In this document: piece by piece, positions 16,547 through 23,600 of the stretch | Layout: every line of letters starts with the position of its first letter | Position numbering within the stretch: position 1 is the stretch's first letter | Assembly (NCBI GenBank): GCA_021531775.1 | Contig: JAFBIU010000004.1 | Span: 98,410 to 162,409, forward strand | Origin: Parabacteroides distasonis | Lineage (GTDB): Bacteria > Bacteroidota > Bacteroidia > Bacteroidales > Tannerellaceae | Reading direction: 5' to 3' | Length of the DNA stretch: 64,000 nt | The notes under the pieces: model-generated | Database searches by the model: none | What the model was told of the DNA's origin: nothing | What the model saw: only the letters and a program-made list of their open reading frames with translations | Program-made: the position numbers and the translations under genes

Positions 16547-16753
16547 ATGGAAGCCAATCGAATAATCTTGGATATGAAGTATGCACGTATCATAGAGATA
16601 CTTGCTCAACGCTTGAACATCACACTCGAGGAAGCTATGGATCTTTTCTACAATTCTCCTGTGTTTGAACTAATAGACAAAGGTGTGGCTGACATGCATT
16701 GTCGTAGCGATCAATATCTCGCAGACGAAATTATCAAGGAAGCCCAATTATAA
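16547..16753 (+). CDS. Small helical protein, second partner of the DUF3990 gene
   Basis: 68 aa from the ATG at 16547; GTG at 16538 would add three residues. It begins 11 bp after the DUF3990 stop. The pattern KYARIIEILAQRLNITLEEA, then LFYNSP and DMHCRSDQYLADEI, belongs to the small proteins that accompany DUF3990 genes and is probably DUF3791-like, although it is not closely similar to the first gene. Its position suggests an antitoxin or chaperone for the DUF3990 product. Confidence 0.7.
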   Translation: MEANRIILDMKYARIIEILAQRLNITLEEAMDLFYNSPVFELIDKGVADMHCRSDQYLADEIIKEAQL

Positions 16754-16854
16754 ATTCTAAATTATAAATTACTCTGACCTTGAGGAACTCAAGGTCGGCT
16801 ATGAGACAACGAAAGAAAAATAATCTACTTTTGTAGGAAGTGTTCTCATATATG

Positions 16855-16895
16855 TAGAGGGAAACGGCATGCCTACACGCATCCATTTCCCTCTA
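16855..16895. terminator. Bidirectional terminator hairpin, copy 2
   Basis: TAGAGGGAAA (16855-16864) pairs with TTTCCCTCTA (16886-16895). It lies between the convergent toxin-antitoxin-like operon and carbonic anhydrase gene and is nearly identical to the hairpin at 15601-15640. Confidence 0.7.
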
Positions 16896-16903
16896 TCTGT
16901 CTT

Positions 16904-17446
16904 TTATTGAACCTCCTCCAATGCTCCTGTTTCAGAATCTATGATAAAGCCTCGCACTACGATATCCTTGGGTACAAGCGGATGGGTCTTGATGGTCTCT
17001 ACGGTCTTTTTGACCGATGTGGGGGTGTCTTTGAATCCCTCCAGCCAATGCTGCAGGTCTATTCCACATTTTTGAATGGTGTCAAGTGTCTCATCGCTCA
17101 CTCCACGGGCTATCATTTGATGGTGGAAATGGTCGAAACTCATGTGACAGGCTCCGCAATGAGAATGGGCCACGACCATGATTTCCTCCACGCCTAACTC
17201 GTAGATAGCGACAATCAGGCTGCGCATGGCCGAGTCGAAAGCGGAGATAACCAGTCCTCCCGCATTCTTGATAATCTTTGCATCGCCGTTCTTCAATCCG
17301 AGTGCTGCAGGAAGAAGTTCGGTCAGTCGGGTGTCCATACACGACAATACGGCCAATTTCTTGTCCGGGTACTTGTCCGTGATAAATCGCTCGTAGCACT
17401 TCTCTGCTACGAATGTCTTGTTGTAGTCAATAATCTCGTCAATCAT
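16904..17446 (-). CDS. Beta-class carbonic anhydrase
   Basis: 180 aa. Zinc ligands expected for the class are visible: Cys36 in SCMDTR with the Asp38/Arg40 dyad, and His94 and Cys97 in AHSHCGAC. NAGG at 61-64 is also conserved. It interconverts CO2 and bicarbonate in the cytoplasm, supplying bicarbonate to carboxylating enzymes such as those encoded further right. Length and layout suit the short prokaryotic subgroup. Its 3' end and terminator are duplicated at 15583-15665, on the other side of the DUF3990 module. Confidence 0.9.
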   Translation of the reverse strand: MIDEIIDYNKTFVAEKCYERFITDKYPDKKLAVLSCMDTRLTELLPAALGLKNGDAKIIKNAGGLVISAFDSAMRSLIVAIYELGVEEIMVVAHSHCGACHMSFDHFHHQMIARGVSDETLDTIQKCGIDLQHWLEGFKDTPTSVKKTVETIKTHPLVPKDIVVRGFIIDSETGALEEVQ

Positions 17447-17467
17447 ATACTATAAAATATAAGAAGA

Positions 17468-17499
17468 GAGGCAAGCACTTGTCGGTAAGCACTTGCCTC
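17468..17499. terminator. Terminator hairpin beside the ppdK remnant
   Basis: GAGGCAAG (17468-17475) pairs with CTTGCCTC (17492-17499), followed by a T-rich run. In sequence and position it parallels the hairpin at 28761-28792 that ends the intact ppdK gene. Confidence 0.6.
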
Positions 17500-17530
17500 T
17501 TATTTATTTAATCATCTACTTCATTGATCC

Positions 17531-17572
17531 TCAATCCTCAATGGCCGCTTGTGCCGCAGCTATGCGGGCGAT
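17531..17572 (-). pseudogene. Remnant of the ppdK 3' end
   Basis: On the minus strand 13 codons read IARIAAAQAAIED-stop; the intact ppdK ends IARIAAAQAAIEE-stop. DNA identity is high (for example TGTGCCGCAGC and ATGCGGGCGATG). As in ppdK, a terminator hairpin lies about 35 bp beyond the stop. It is a direct repeat of the ppdK end 11.3 kb away. Confidence 0.75.
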
Positions 17573-17775
17573 GATTCTCAGCAACATACATCGGGATTGG
17601 GAAACATTGAGAGCATGTACTTGCACGTCCTGCAAATTTTGCTCGCAAAATTAACGATAATCTTCAGAATACCCAACATCCTGCAAGGTATTCACGTTTT
17701 ACATGCAAAATACTACAACCACTTTTCGAGCGTGCGAATTGTCTAAACAGAACCTGCTCATTTCAAGTACATCAA

Positions 17776-18000
17776 TCAAATGAATATTTCGCCAGACCTC
17801 ACCTTTCTGATGAGTGCTTCTTGATCAAAGTCGGGATTACGCCATTGGTATGACACTTTTCGGCTGTATTCTGCGTAGAACTTAGTTATCATATCTTTCA
17901 TGTCATTCGGCAACTTGCTCATACCAAAATCCACGATTTCATAAGGTATCTTGTGATAATAGGCTCCAGCTATGTACATACTATATGGTTTATCAATCAC
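17776..18000 (-). CDS. Hypothetical 74-aa protein
   Basis: Starts at GTG 18000, or at the ATG seven codons in. The sequence (AGAYYHKIPYEIVDFGMSK, KFYAEYSRKVSYQWRNPDF) is not low-complexity and has a charged C-terminus, so it may be real, but no family is recognised. It stands alone on the minus strand in a region of remnants and could itself be a fragment. Confidence 0.4.
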   Translation of the reverse strand: MIDKPYSMYIAGAYYHKIPYEIVDFGMSKLPNDMKDMITKFYAEYSRKVSYQWRNPDFDQEALIRKVRSGEIFI

Positions 18001-18223
18001 TGGTGTAAAGATAATGCGTTATTTTAACGCAATAAAATATCTTAGTGTAAAAAGACGCAAACACAAATTATTTGATCATATCAAGCTATTTTGAGCGTAA
18101 ACATTTGACGTTTAACACCAGAAAGCATTAAACAAGGTTAAAGAATCAAGAAAGGATAATTGTATGGCCTCAGTATGATTATTCTTTTCTGAATATAATT
18201 TATAACTTTGCACGGAAAATAGA
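18001..18223. promoter_or_regulatory. Intergenic region with promoter copy 2
   Basis: The TAACTTTG -7 box at 18203-18210 and the upstream block (AGCATTAAAC...GGTTAAA...AATC at 18122-18149, TCTGAATATA at 18188-18197) match the region ahead of the FMN reductase at 13605-13694. The rest (18001-18110) is AT-rich with no gene seen. Confidence 0.5.
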
Positions 18224-18370
18224 ATGATGCGTAGAACCAAGCCTCGCACCATAAACGGCTGTCGGCAAGGTAAAATCGCATATAACAAGCATGGCATCAA
18301 ACTGAACCGTGGCAATCATTCTGGTTCAAAAGAGAAAGGGTATATCCGACATCCACAAGATAATGAATGA
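18224..18370 (+). CDS. Possible 48-aa basic peptide, coupled to the hydrolase gene
   Basis: Starts at ATG 18224 or 18227, 14-17 nt after the -7 box. The product is strongly basic (MMRRTKPRTINGCRQGKIAY, then KHGIKLNRG). Its TGA stop (18368-18370) overlaps the ATG of the hydrolase gene at 18367 in an ATGA arrangement, which favours real translation, either as a leader peptide or as a small protein. No family recognised. Confidence 0.4.
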   Translation: MMRRTKPRTINGCRQGKIAYNKHGIKLNRGNHSGSKEKGYIRHPQDNE

Positions 18371-19002
18371 ATAGCATGAAGAAGATACTGTTCCTACATG
18401 GTTTCTTTGCGACTGGCAGCTGTCCGATGGCGAAGGCACTAAAGGAGGCCTTTGACGGGCAAGCCACCGTGATGACTCCCGACCTTCCTCTCCATCCCGA
18501 AGAGGCATTGAAATACATACGCATACTTATCGAAAAGGAGAAGCCAGACCTACTCATAGGCAACAGTTGCGGGGCTTTCCTTGCACAGATGCTTTCCTCA
18601 GTCGCAGGCATTCCTGCATTGCTCGGCAATCCTCATTTCAAGATGACGGACTTCCTGAGAGAACGCATTGGTGAACATGAATACAAGGCTCCACGCATGG
18701 ATGGTAACCAGAAGATCGTCATTGACGAATCACTCATCCATGAGTTTGAGAAACTCGAAGCTACGCAGTTTAACTGCTGTAATCCATATTATAAGGATCG
18801 GGTGTGGGGACTCTTTGGTGAACAAGACACACTGGCTCATTTTGAACCGTTGTTCTTGCAGCACTACAACAACAGCTATCACTTCCCGGGCGGACACACG
18901 CCCACAAAGCAAGAGGTCAAGACTTGGTATGTCCCATTGGCGCAGCAGTTTTTCGAGAAAATCACAAGAGACGGAAGGACATTTAACCATTTACAGAGAT
19001 AG
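18367..19002 (+). CDS. YqiA/YcfP-like alpha/beta hydrolase
   Basis: 211 aa. HGF at 11-13 is the oxyanion segment, GNSCGA carries the nucleophile Ser67, an acidic residue sits in FGEQDTLAHF and the His in GGHTP, giving a full catalytic triad. Similar proteins are small esterases of the YqiA/RBBP9 type. The start at 18367 makes an ATGA overlap with an upstream small frame; the internal ATG at 18376 (MKKILFLHG) is equally typical of the family. First large gene of a cluster with thioredoxin, SDR and FMN reductase. Confidence 0.8.
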   Translation: MNSMKKILFLHGFFATGSCPMAKALKEAFDGQATVMTPDLPLHPEEALKYIRILIEKEKPDLLIGNSCGAFLAQMLSSVAGIPALLGNPHFKMTDFLRERIGEHEYKAPRMDGNQKIVIDESLIHEFEKLEATQFNCCNPYYKDRVWGLFGEQDTLAHFEPLFLQHYNNSYHFPGGHTPTKQEVKTWYVPLAQQFFEKITRDGRTFNHLQR

Positions 19003-19012
19003 ACAAATAAAA

Positions 19013-19312
19013 ATGGAAACATTCAAAGACGTAATATCAGGCGACCAACTGGTCTTGGTCGATTTCTTCGCCACATGGTGCCAACCATGCAAGATGATGC
19101 ACCCCATCTTGGAGCAGGTGAAGGAATTGCTGGGTGACAGAATCCGCATCATCAAGGTGGATGTGGACAAGTATGGAGTGACAGCAAACCAATATGGCAT
19201 ACAATCTGTGCCCACACTCATGCTGTTCAGACAGGGCGAAGTGCTGTGGAGAACAAGCGGCGTTGTGCAAAGAGCAGAGCTGTTGGCAACGATTGACCCG
19301 TTTTTAAGATAA
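19013..19312 (+). CDS. Thioredoxin
   Basis: 99 aa, the usual thioredoxin size. The active site is WCQPC (Cys23, Cys26) rather than WCGPC, and the cis-proline loop is SVPT. The cytoplasmic fold is complete (DFFATW, IIKVDVDKYG, LMLFRQGEV). It starts 10 bp after the hydrolase stop. An upstream extension of the same frame exists but overlaps the hydrolase and is not part of the protein. Gln in place of Gly between the cysteines should alter its redox potential. Confidence 0.9.
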   Translation: METFKDVISGDQLVLVDFFATWCQPCKMMHPILEQVKELLGDRIRIIKVDVDKYGVTANQYGIQSVPTLMLFRQGEVLWRTSGVVQRAELLATIDPFLR

Positions 19313-19317
19313 CTGCA

Positions 19318-20030
19318 ATGGAATATAAAAATAAGGTAGCAATCGTGACAGGCGGTGCGCATGGCATTGGCAAATGTATCGCTGAGGAGCTTCGCAAGAA
19401 AGGGGCTTCGGTGGCAGTCATTGATATGCGAGAGGGAGACCATTTCGTTGGAGACATCTCTAAGAAAGAGGTGTTGGAAGCCTTTGCCGATGAAGTAATC
19501 GGCAAGTACGGCAAGGTGGATTATATCATCAACAATGCCCTTCCGCTGATGAAGGGACTGGATGAATGTACGTGGGAGGAGTTTCAGTATGCCTTGACAG
19601 TCGGGATTACTGCACCTTTCTATCTTGTCAAGCTGCTTGCTCCGAATCTTGCCGAGGGAGCATCGATAGTAAACATATCATCCTCGCGCGACCGCATGAG
19701 CCAGCCGCAGACAGAGAGCTACACTGCTGCCAAGGGAGGTATTGCCGCACTCACCCACGCCCTTGCCGTCACACTTCGGAACAAGGCAAGGGTCAACTCC
19801 ATTTCGCCTGGATGGATAGACCTGATTATAAGGAGTACGATGGCGCAGATGCGGTGCAGCAGCCAGCAGGACGTATTGGCAACCCGATGGACATCGCCAA
19901 TATGGTGCTGTTCCTCTGCTCCGACAAGGCAGGATTCATCACAGGCGAGAACATCTGCATCGACGGTGGCATGACCCGGCAGATGATTTACCATGGCGAT
20001 CATGGTTGGATGTTGACCGAGATGCAATAA
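19318..20030 (+). pseudogene. Short-chain dehydrogenase/reductase with a frameshift
   Basis: The first 168 or so codons give a normal SDR: the TGGAHGIG nucleotide loop at 11-18 and the YTAAK catalytic motif near 140. After SPGWID (about 19819) the frame is lost; the correct C-terminus continues in the +1 frame as [10 protein letters not shown]...[10 protein letters not shown]...[14 protein letters not shown] to 20030. A single missing base between GAC and GATTATAAG explains it. Either the gene is recently dead or this is a sequencing error. The product would be an NAD(P)-dependent oxidoreductase. Confidence 0.8.
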
Positions 20031-20054
20031 TGAAAATCAAATTATAGGAAGACA

Positions 20055-20828
20055 ATGAAGAAGATACTGTTTATCATCGGTTCCTTGCGCAAGGAATCGT
20101 TCAACAAGAAGCTCGCTGAAGAGGTGGAGCAGATGCTTGCCAGGCATGCGACGGTGGAATATCTCGACTATTCGGATGTGCCACTGATGAATCAGGACAT
20201 CGAGTTTCCTGCGCCCGAACCGGTCAAGAGAGTGAGGGGGAAAGTAGCAGAGGCGGATGCACTCTGGATATTCTCTCCTGAATACAATTACAGTTACCCC
20301 GGTCATTTGAAGAATCTCATCGACTGGTTGTCACGTCCGCTCGTGGCAGGAGATCGTCAGACTCCGCTTGCCATTAACGGAAAGAAGGTGGCGCTGAGCG
20401 GTGCTGGTGGCGCATCGGCAACAGCCAAATGCCGTGAGAAGCTGACCGAACTGCTCACGCTGCCGTTTATCCGTGCTGATGTGATGACAGAGCCTCAGAC
20501 GGGCATCCAACTGAATATGGAGGCTTGGACGGAAGGGCGCATGATGCTGACCGAAGCACAGAGGTCTAGCTTGAAACGGCAGGTGGATGCATTCATAGAC
20601 TATATTAGCGATTTACACATTACAAAGAAAGAGACAACGAATATTTCTGACTTATTTCAAGTACTGGACTTACTCGATAACATGAAAATCCAGTATTGGT
20701 TAGATGGTGGGTGGGGTGTAGATGCTTTGTATGGCAAGCAGACCCGGACGCATCGGGATATTGACATTGATTTCGATGCCCAATATCATGATGAACTTTT
20801 AACACTTTTGCAAAAAAAGGTTATTTGA
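20055..20828 (+). CDS. FMN reductase fused in frame to the start of a nucleotidyltransferase
   Basis: 257 aa. Residues 1 to about 184 are a close paralogue of the reductase at 13763 (same GSLRKESFN loop and SPEYNYSYPGHLKNLIDW). Where that protein stops after DAFMAYIG, this one reads through DAFIDYIS into a short linker and then into an ANT/Lnu-type nucleotidyltransferase: QYWLDGGWGVDALYGKQ and HRDIDIDF. The second domain ends early at a TGA just after an A7 tract (20812-20818). The reductase part should be functional. Confidence 0.75.
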   Translation: MKKILFIIGSLRKESFNKKLAEEVEQMLARHATVEYLDYSDVPLMNQDIEFPAPEPVKRVRGKVAEADALWIFSPEYNYSYPGHLKNLIDWLSRPLVAGDRQTPLAINGKKVALSGAGGASATAKCREKLTELLTLPFIRADVMTEPQTGIQLNMEAWTEGRMMLTEAQRSSLKRQVDAFIDYISDLHITKKETTNISDLFQVLDLLDNMKIQYWLDGGWGVDALYGKQTRTHRDIDIDFDAQYHDELLTLLQKKVI

Positions 20829-21103
20829 TTGAGACGGACTGCTATCCAAACAGAATAGAACTTCATAGTGAAAAATTGGGGTATATCGATATCCATCCAT
20901 TTGTATTGAATAGCGATGGAACTTCCAAACAAGCTGACTTGAATGGGGGATGGTATGAATTCCAGCCTGATTTCTTTGGTACGGCTGTACTTGAGGGAAG
21001 AACTATTCCATGTATATCATTAAAAGCTCAGAAGGTCTTTCATACTGGATATGAGCTTCGTGATAAAGATATACATGACCTTGCTATACTTGAACGAATA
21101 TAA
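20641..21103 (+). pseudogene. Aminoglycoside/lincosamide nucleotidyltransferase-like gene, frameshifted
   Basis: The N-terminal part (GGWGVDALYG, HRDIDIDFD with the metal-binding acidic pair) is fused to the upstream reductase. The remainder, from IETDCYPNRIELHSEKLGYI to YELRDKDIHDLAIL, is in another frame (20825-21103). Eight A instead of seven at 20812-20818 would give LQKKGYLIETD and restore a single 150-residue protein of the ANT(2'')/Lnu-like family. Whether slippage makes some product is unknown; resistance activity should not be assumed. Confidence 0.75.
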
Positions 21104-21110
21104 TGTGAAC

Positions 21111-21509
21111 ATGAATAAAAGAGAATACGCACAAACTAACAAGGATTGGCTTACAGCAAAGGCGCAGGAAGAGGGAGTGAAACCGCTCCCCAAGGGTATA
21201 TATTATAAGGTGTTGGCAGAGGGCAAGGCAGACGGAAAGCATCCTACACCCCGAAGCATAGTCACGGCCCATTACACAGGTCGCACCATCGATGGCAAGC
21301 AGTTTGACAGCAGCCGTGGCAGTGTTCCATTGGCAATCCGTCTCTGTGACCTCATTGAAGGGTGGATCATTGCCATGCAGCAAATGTGTGTGGGAGATAA
21401 ATGGGAGGTATATATCCCTGCTGAAATGGGTTATGGCAAGTTCTCACAACCAGGCATTCCTGGAGGCTCTACACTCATCTTTGAGATTGAGCTTCTTGGC
21501 ATTGCGTAA
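21111..21509 (+). CDS. FKBP-type peptidyl-prolyl cis-trans isomerase
   Basis: 132 aa from the ATG at 21111; a GTG at 21105 is also in frame. An N-terminal helix (REYAQTNKDWLTAKAQEEG) precedes a standard FKBP domain: VTAHYTGRTIDGKQFDSS, then VPL, a GW-IAM-QM segment, KWEVYIPAEMGYG, and STLIFEIELLGI. No signal peptide, so it is cytoplasmic, unlike the many exported FkpA-type proteins of this phylum. Likely helps protein folding; it follows the nucleotidyltransferase remnant by a few bases. Confidence 0.9.
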   Translation: MNKREYAQTNKDWLTAKAQEEGVKPLPKGIYYKVLAEGKADGKHPTPRSIVTAHYTGRTIDGKQFDSSRGSVPLAIRLCDLIEGWIIAMQQMCVGDKWEVYIPAEMGYGKFSQPGIPGGSTLIFEIELLGIA

Positions 21510-21582
21510 GAATAGGCAAGTTTTTGATTTACAAAACAAGGACTGCACCAAATATAAACAATAATAAAGTTTTTGAATAAAT

Positions 21583-22146
21583 ATGACAGTACAAGAATAC
21601 AGAGATTACATAGCCGCAGGGAATCCTGTCGAGAACGGTAGCGAACCGCATCTTTTTATGTACCAGATGGCACAAGAGGCTATTCGCATTACAATGGAGA
21701 TAAACAACAAGTACCACACGCCAGAGGAACTTAGAAAGTTGTTCTCCGAGCTTTGGGACATTGACGTACCAGAGACATTCGGTATGTTTCCACCTTTTAA
21801 TACCGATTGTGGCAAGAATACGCATATCGGTGAACGGGTATTCATCAACAGCGGTTGTAAGTTCCAGGATCAAGGGGGTATCTTCATCGGCAATGATTGC
21901 CTCATAGGGCACAATGTTACTCTTTGTACCATTAATCACAATCCCGATCCAGAGCATCGTGGCGACATGTCCTTCAAGCCCATTCGCATCGAAGATCATG
22001 TTTGGCTAGGAGCAAATGTAACGATTCTGCAAGGGGTGACAATAGGCGCAGGAGCCATTGTTGCAGCTGGAGCTGTAGTGACAAAAGATGTGGAACCAAG
22101 AACTGTTGTTGGGGGTGTACCTGCTAAGTTCATAAAGGAGGTTTAG
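21583..22146 (+). CDS. Sugar O-acetyltransferase (maltose/galactoside acetyltransferase-like)
   Basis: 187 aa. An N-terminal helical cap (TVQEYRDYIAAGNPVE) is followed by left-handed beta-helix repeats (HIGERVFINSGCKF, IFIGNDCLIGHNVTL, VWLGANVTILQGVTIGAGA). The catalytic His lies in TINHNPDPEHR. The C-terminus VVGGVPAKFI is typical of LbH-MAT-GAT enzymes, which transfer acetyl from acetyl-CoA to sugars. The acceptor is unknown. It lies 4 bp before the membrane-protein gene. Confidence 0.9.
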   Translation: MTVQEYRDYIAAGNPVENGSEPHLFMYQMAQEAIRITMEINNKYHTPEELRKLFSELWDIDVPETFGMFPPFNTDCGKNTHIGERVFINSGCKFQDQGGIFIGNDCLIGHNVTLCTINHNPDPEHRGDMSFKPIRIEDHVWLGANVTILQGVTIGAGAIVAAGAVVTKDVEPRTVVGGVPAKFIKEV

Positions 22147-22150
22147 AAAA

Positions 22151-22879
22151 ATGAAAGACAAGATAAATTCATTCATCTGGCAACACTTTTTGCTTCTCAT
22201 TTCGCTTTTTGTTATGACGGTTGGAGTAGCCGTATGCGTCAGGAGTCAACTTGGTAGCAGCGTGATCTCGACCATACCGTACGTGATGGCGAGTGCTGGC
22301 GAGTTGATGGACGCTGTACCAAAGTGGACTATCGGTACCTACACCATACTGATGAATGCCATCTTCGTTGTGGCACAAATACTGATACTAAGAAGAAACT
22401 TTGAGTTGGTACAATTGTTCCAACTCATTATCGGATTTTTCTTCGGTATGCTTATTGACTTGAACATGTACCTGACGCAGTGGCTCCTGTCCGATTCGCT
22501 TTGGATTAACGCCTTAGTACAGATTGCCGGTTGCACAATCCTTGGCATCGGCATTGCCATGGAGGTCAAATGTGGTTCCGTAACTATGCCTGGTGAAGGT
22601 ATTACGATTGCTATCCATAAGGTTACAGGTCTTGAGTTTCCAAAGGCAAAGATAAGGGTTGATACAACACTCGTAATCCTTGCCGTAATCCTCTGCTTTC
22701 TTCTGCTCGGCTCATGGCAGTGGCAGATCGTAGGCGTTGGAACACTATTCGCCATGGTGTATGTGGGCGTGGTGGTCAGATTTGCCAACAGACATCTCGG
22801 ATGGTTTGACCGCATCCTGGCCTACAAACCGGGATTCCGTCGCTATGTCTATGGTTTGGCCCGCTATATAAAACAATGA
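22151..22879 (+). CDS. YczE/YitT-like integral membrane protein (DUF6198-like)
   Basis: 242 aa with five or six hydrophobic segments. The N-terminal SLFVMTVGVAVCVRSQLGSS and the central CGSVTMPGEGITIAIHKVTG are characteristic of the YczE/YyaS/YitT-related proteins. Function unknown; these proteins are sometimes suggested to be transporters. The gene follows the acetyltransferase by 4 bp and probably shares its transcript. Confidence 0.75.
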   Translation: MKDKINSFIWQHFLLLISLFVMTVGVAVCVRSQLGSSVISTIPYVMASAGELMDAVPKWTIGTYTILMNAIFVVAQILILRRNFELVQLFQLIIGFFFGMLIDLNMYLTQWLLSDSLWINALVQIAGCTILGIGIAMEVKCGSVTMPGEGITIAIHKVTGLEFPKAKIRVDTTLVILAVILCFLLLGSWQWQIVGVGTLFAMVYVGVVVRFANRHLGWFDRILAYKPGFRRYVYGLARYIKQ

Positions 22880-22903
22880 AAATGAAAGAAATGTGGTTGA
22901 TAA

Positions 22904-23155
22904 TACTGGAAAGTCAGCACAGTAAGAGCAGCTCATATAGGTTATGTGCTTGGAGTATATAAAGGTATTGTGAGATGTGTCATCAAGGTACAATCACATT
23001 CGTTTGTGACGCAAGCAGAAGATGGTACTATCTTTTCGAAGCCGCGTTGTTGCTTTGAAGGAGAAATTTGCCATAATTCGCCTTATTTGAATAAAGATGT
23101 CAGTGATTTTCCATTCGGCAGCGGTGGAGCCACCAGATATATAACATCAATATGA
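22904..23155 (+). pseudogene. C-terminal fragment of an unidentified Bacteroidales protein
   Basis: The frame WKVSTVRAAHIGYVLGVYKG...SKPRCCFEGE...SPYLNKDVSDFPFGSGG looks like the conserved C-terminal half of a globular protein, but it begins just after an in-frame TAA (22901-22903) with no start codon, so the N-terminal part has been lost. Its stop overlaps the next ATG (ATGA), so it was once the first gene of a coupled operon. Confidence 0.6.
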
Positions 23156-23358
23156 AGATAGAAGAAGCCATAGTATATGTGATGGTGAAGAGAAATGGCG
23201 GTATGACTACCGACCAAATTGCTGATGCCATCAATCGCCAAGGGTTGCACCAACGGAAAGACGGGCAACCTGTGACGAGCAATCAAGTGTATGCAACGAT
23301 TTGCCGCTTTCCCGAAATGTTCACAAAAGAAGCTGGCAGAATTATGTTAATGATATGA
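23152..23358 (+). CDS. Small winged-helix (HARE-HTH-like) protein
   Basis: 68 aa. EAIVYVMVKRNGGMTTDQIA, DAINRQGLHQRKDG and SNQVYATICRFPEMFTKEAG fit a HARE-HTH or related winged-helix domain, often found with restriction or chromatin-type enzymes. ATGA overlaps link it to the fragment upstream (start 23152) and to the gene downstream (23355). On its own it could be a DNA-binding subunit of a decayed operon. Confidence 0.65.
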   Translation: MKIEEAIVYVMVKRNGGMTTDQIADAINRQGLHQRKDGQPVTSNQVYATICRFPEMFTKEAGRIMLMI

Positions 23359-23588
23359 CAATAGATACAACCAACATGTGCTCACACCTTCAGAAGAAGC
23401 TGTTTGAACCCGAAGGTGTGTATTATCCAATATGGCAAGCCATGCAGGATGATGAAACCTTGACGGCTATCGTTAGAAGCAGACAGTTGCACATATACAG
23501 GAATGGGAAGAAGATTCTCGTTCTGGCAGGCAAGGCACAACCGAAGGTAATACGAGAAGATAAGTTGAATGAATTGATAACACAATAA
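23355..23588 (+). CDS. Hypothetical 77-aa protein, third gene of a coupled trio
   Basis: Starts at ATG 23355 in an ATGA overlap with the winged-helix gene. The product (HLQKKLFEPEGVYYPIWQAM, RSRQLHIYRNGKKILVL) is not recognised. It looks like the N-terminal part of a longer protein that has been cut short by the arrival of the flavin reductase gene 12 bp downstream. Real gene or stump is unclear. Confidence 0.5.
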   Translation: MTIDTTNMCSHLQKKLFEPEGVYYPIWQAMQDDETLTAIVRSRQLHIYRNGKKILVLAGKAQPKVIREDKLNELITQ

Positions 23589-23600
23589 ATAGAAGTAAGA

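Larger units (their letters stand above)
17447..17775. other. 329-bp intergenic region with gene remnants
   Basis: Contains a terminator hairpin (17468-17499), a short ppdK 3' remnant (17531-17572), and a block at 17713-17746 also found at 15678-15712. No credible protein gene is seen; a 65-codon plus-strand frame overlaps these remnants and has no recognisable features. Confidence 0.6.

Noticed and set aside
18668..19312. Thioredoxin as a 214-residue protein
   Set aside because: The extra N-terminal part overlaps the hydrolase gene in another frame and has no domain; the ATG at 19013 gives the canonical size.
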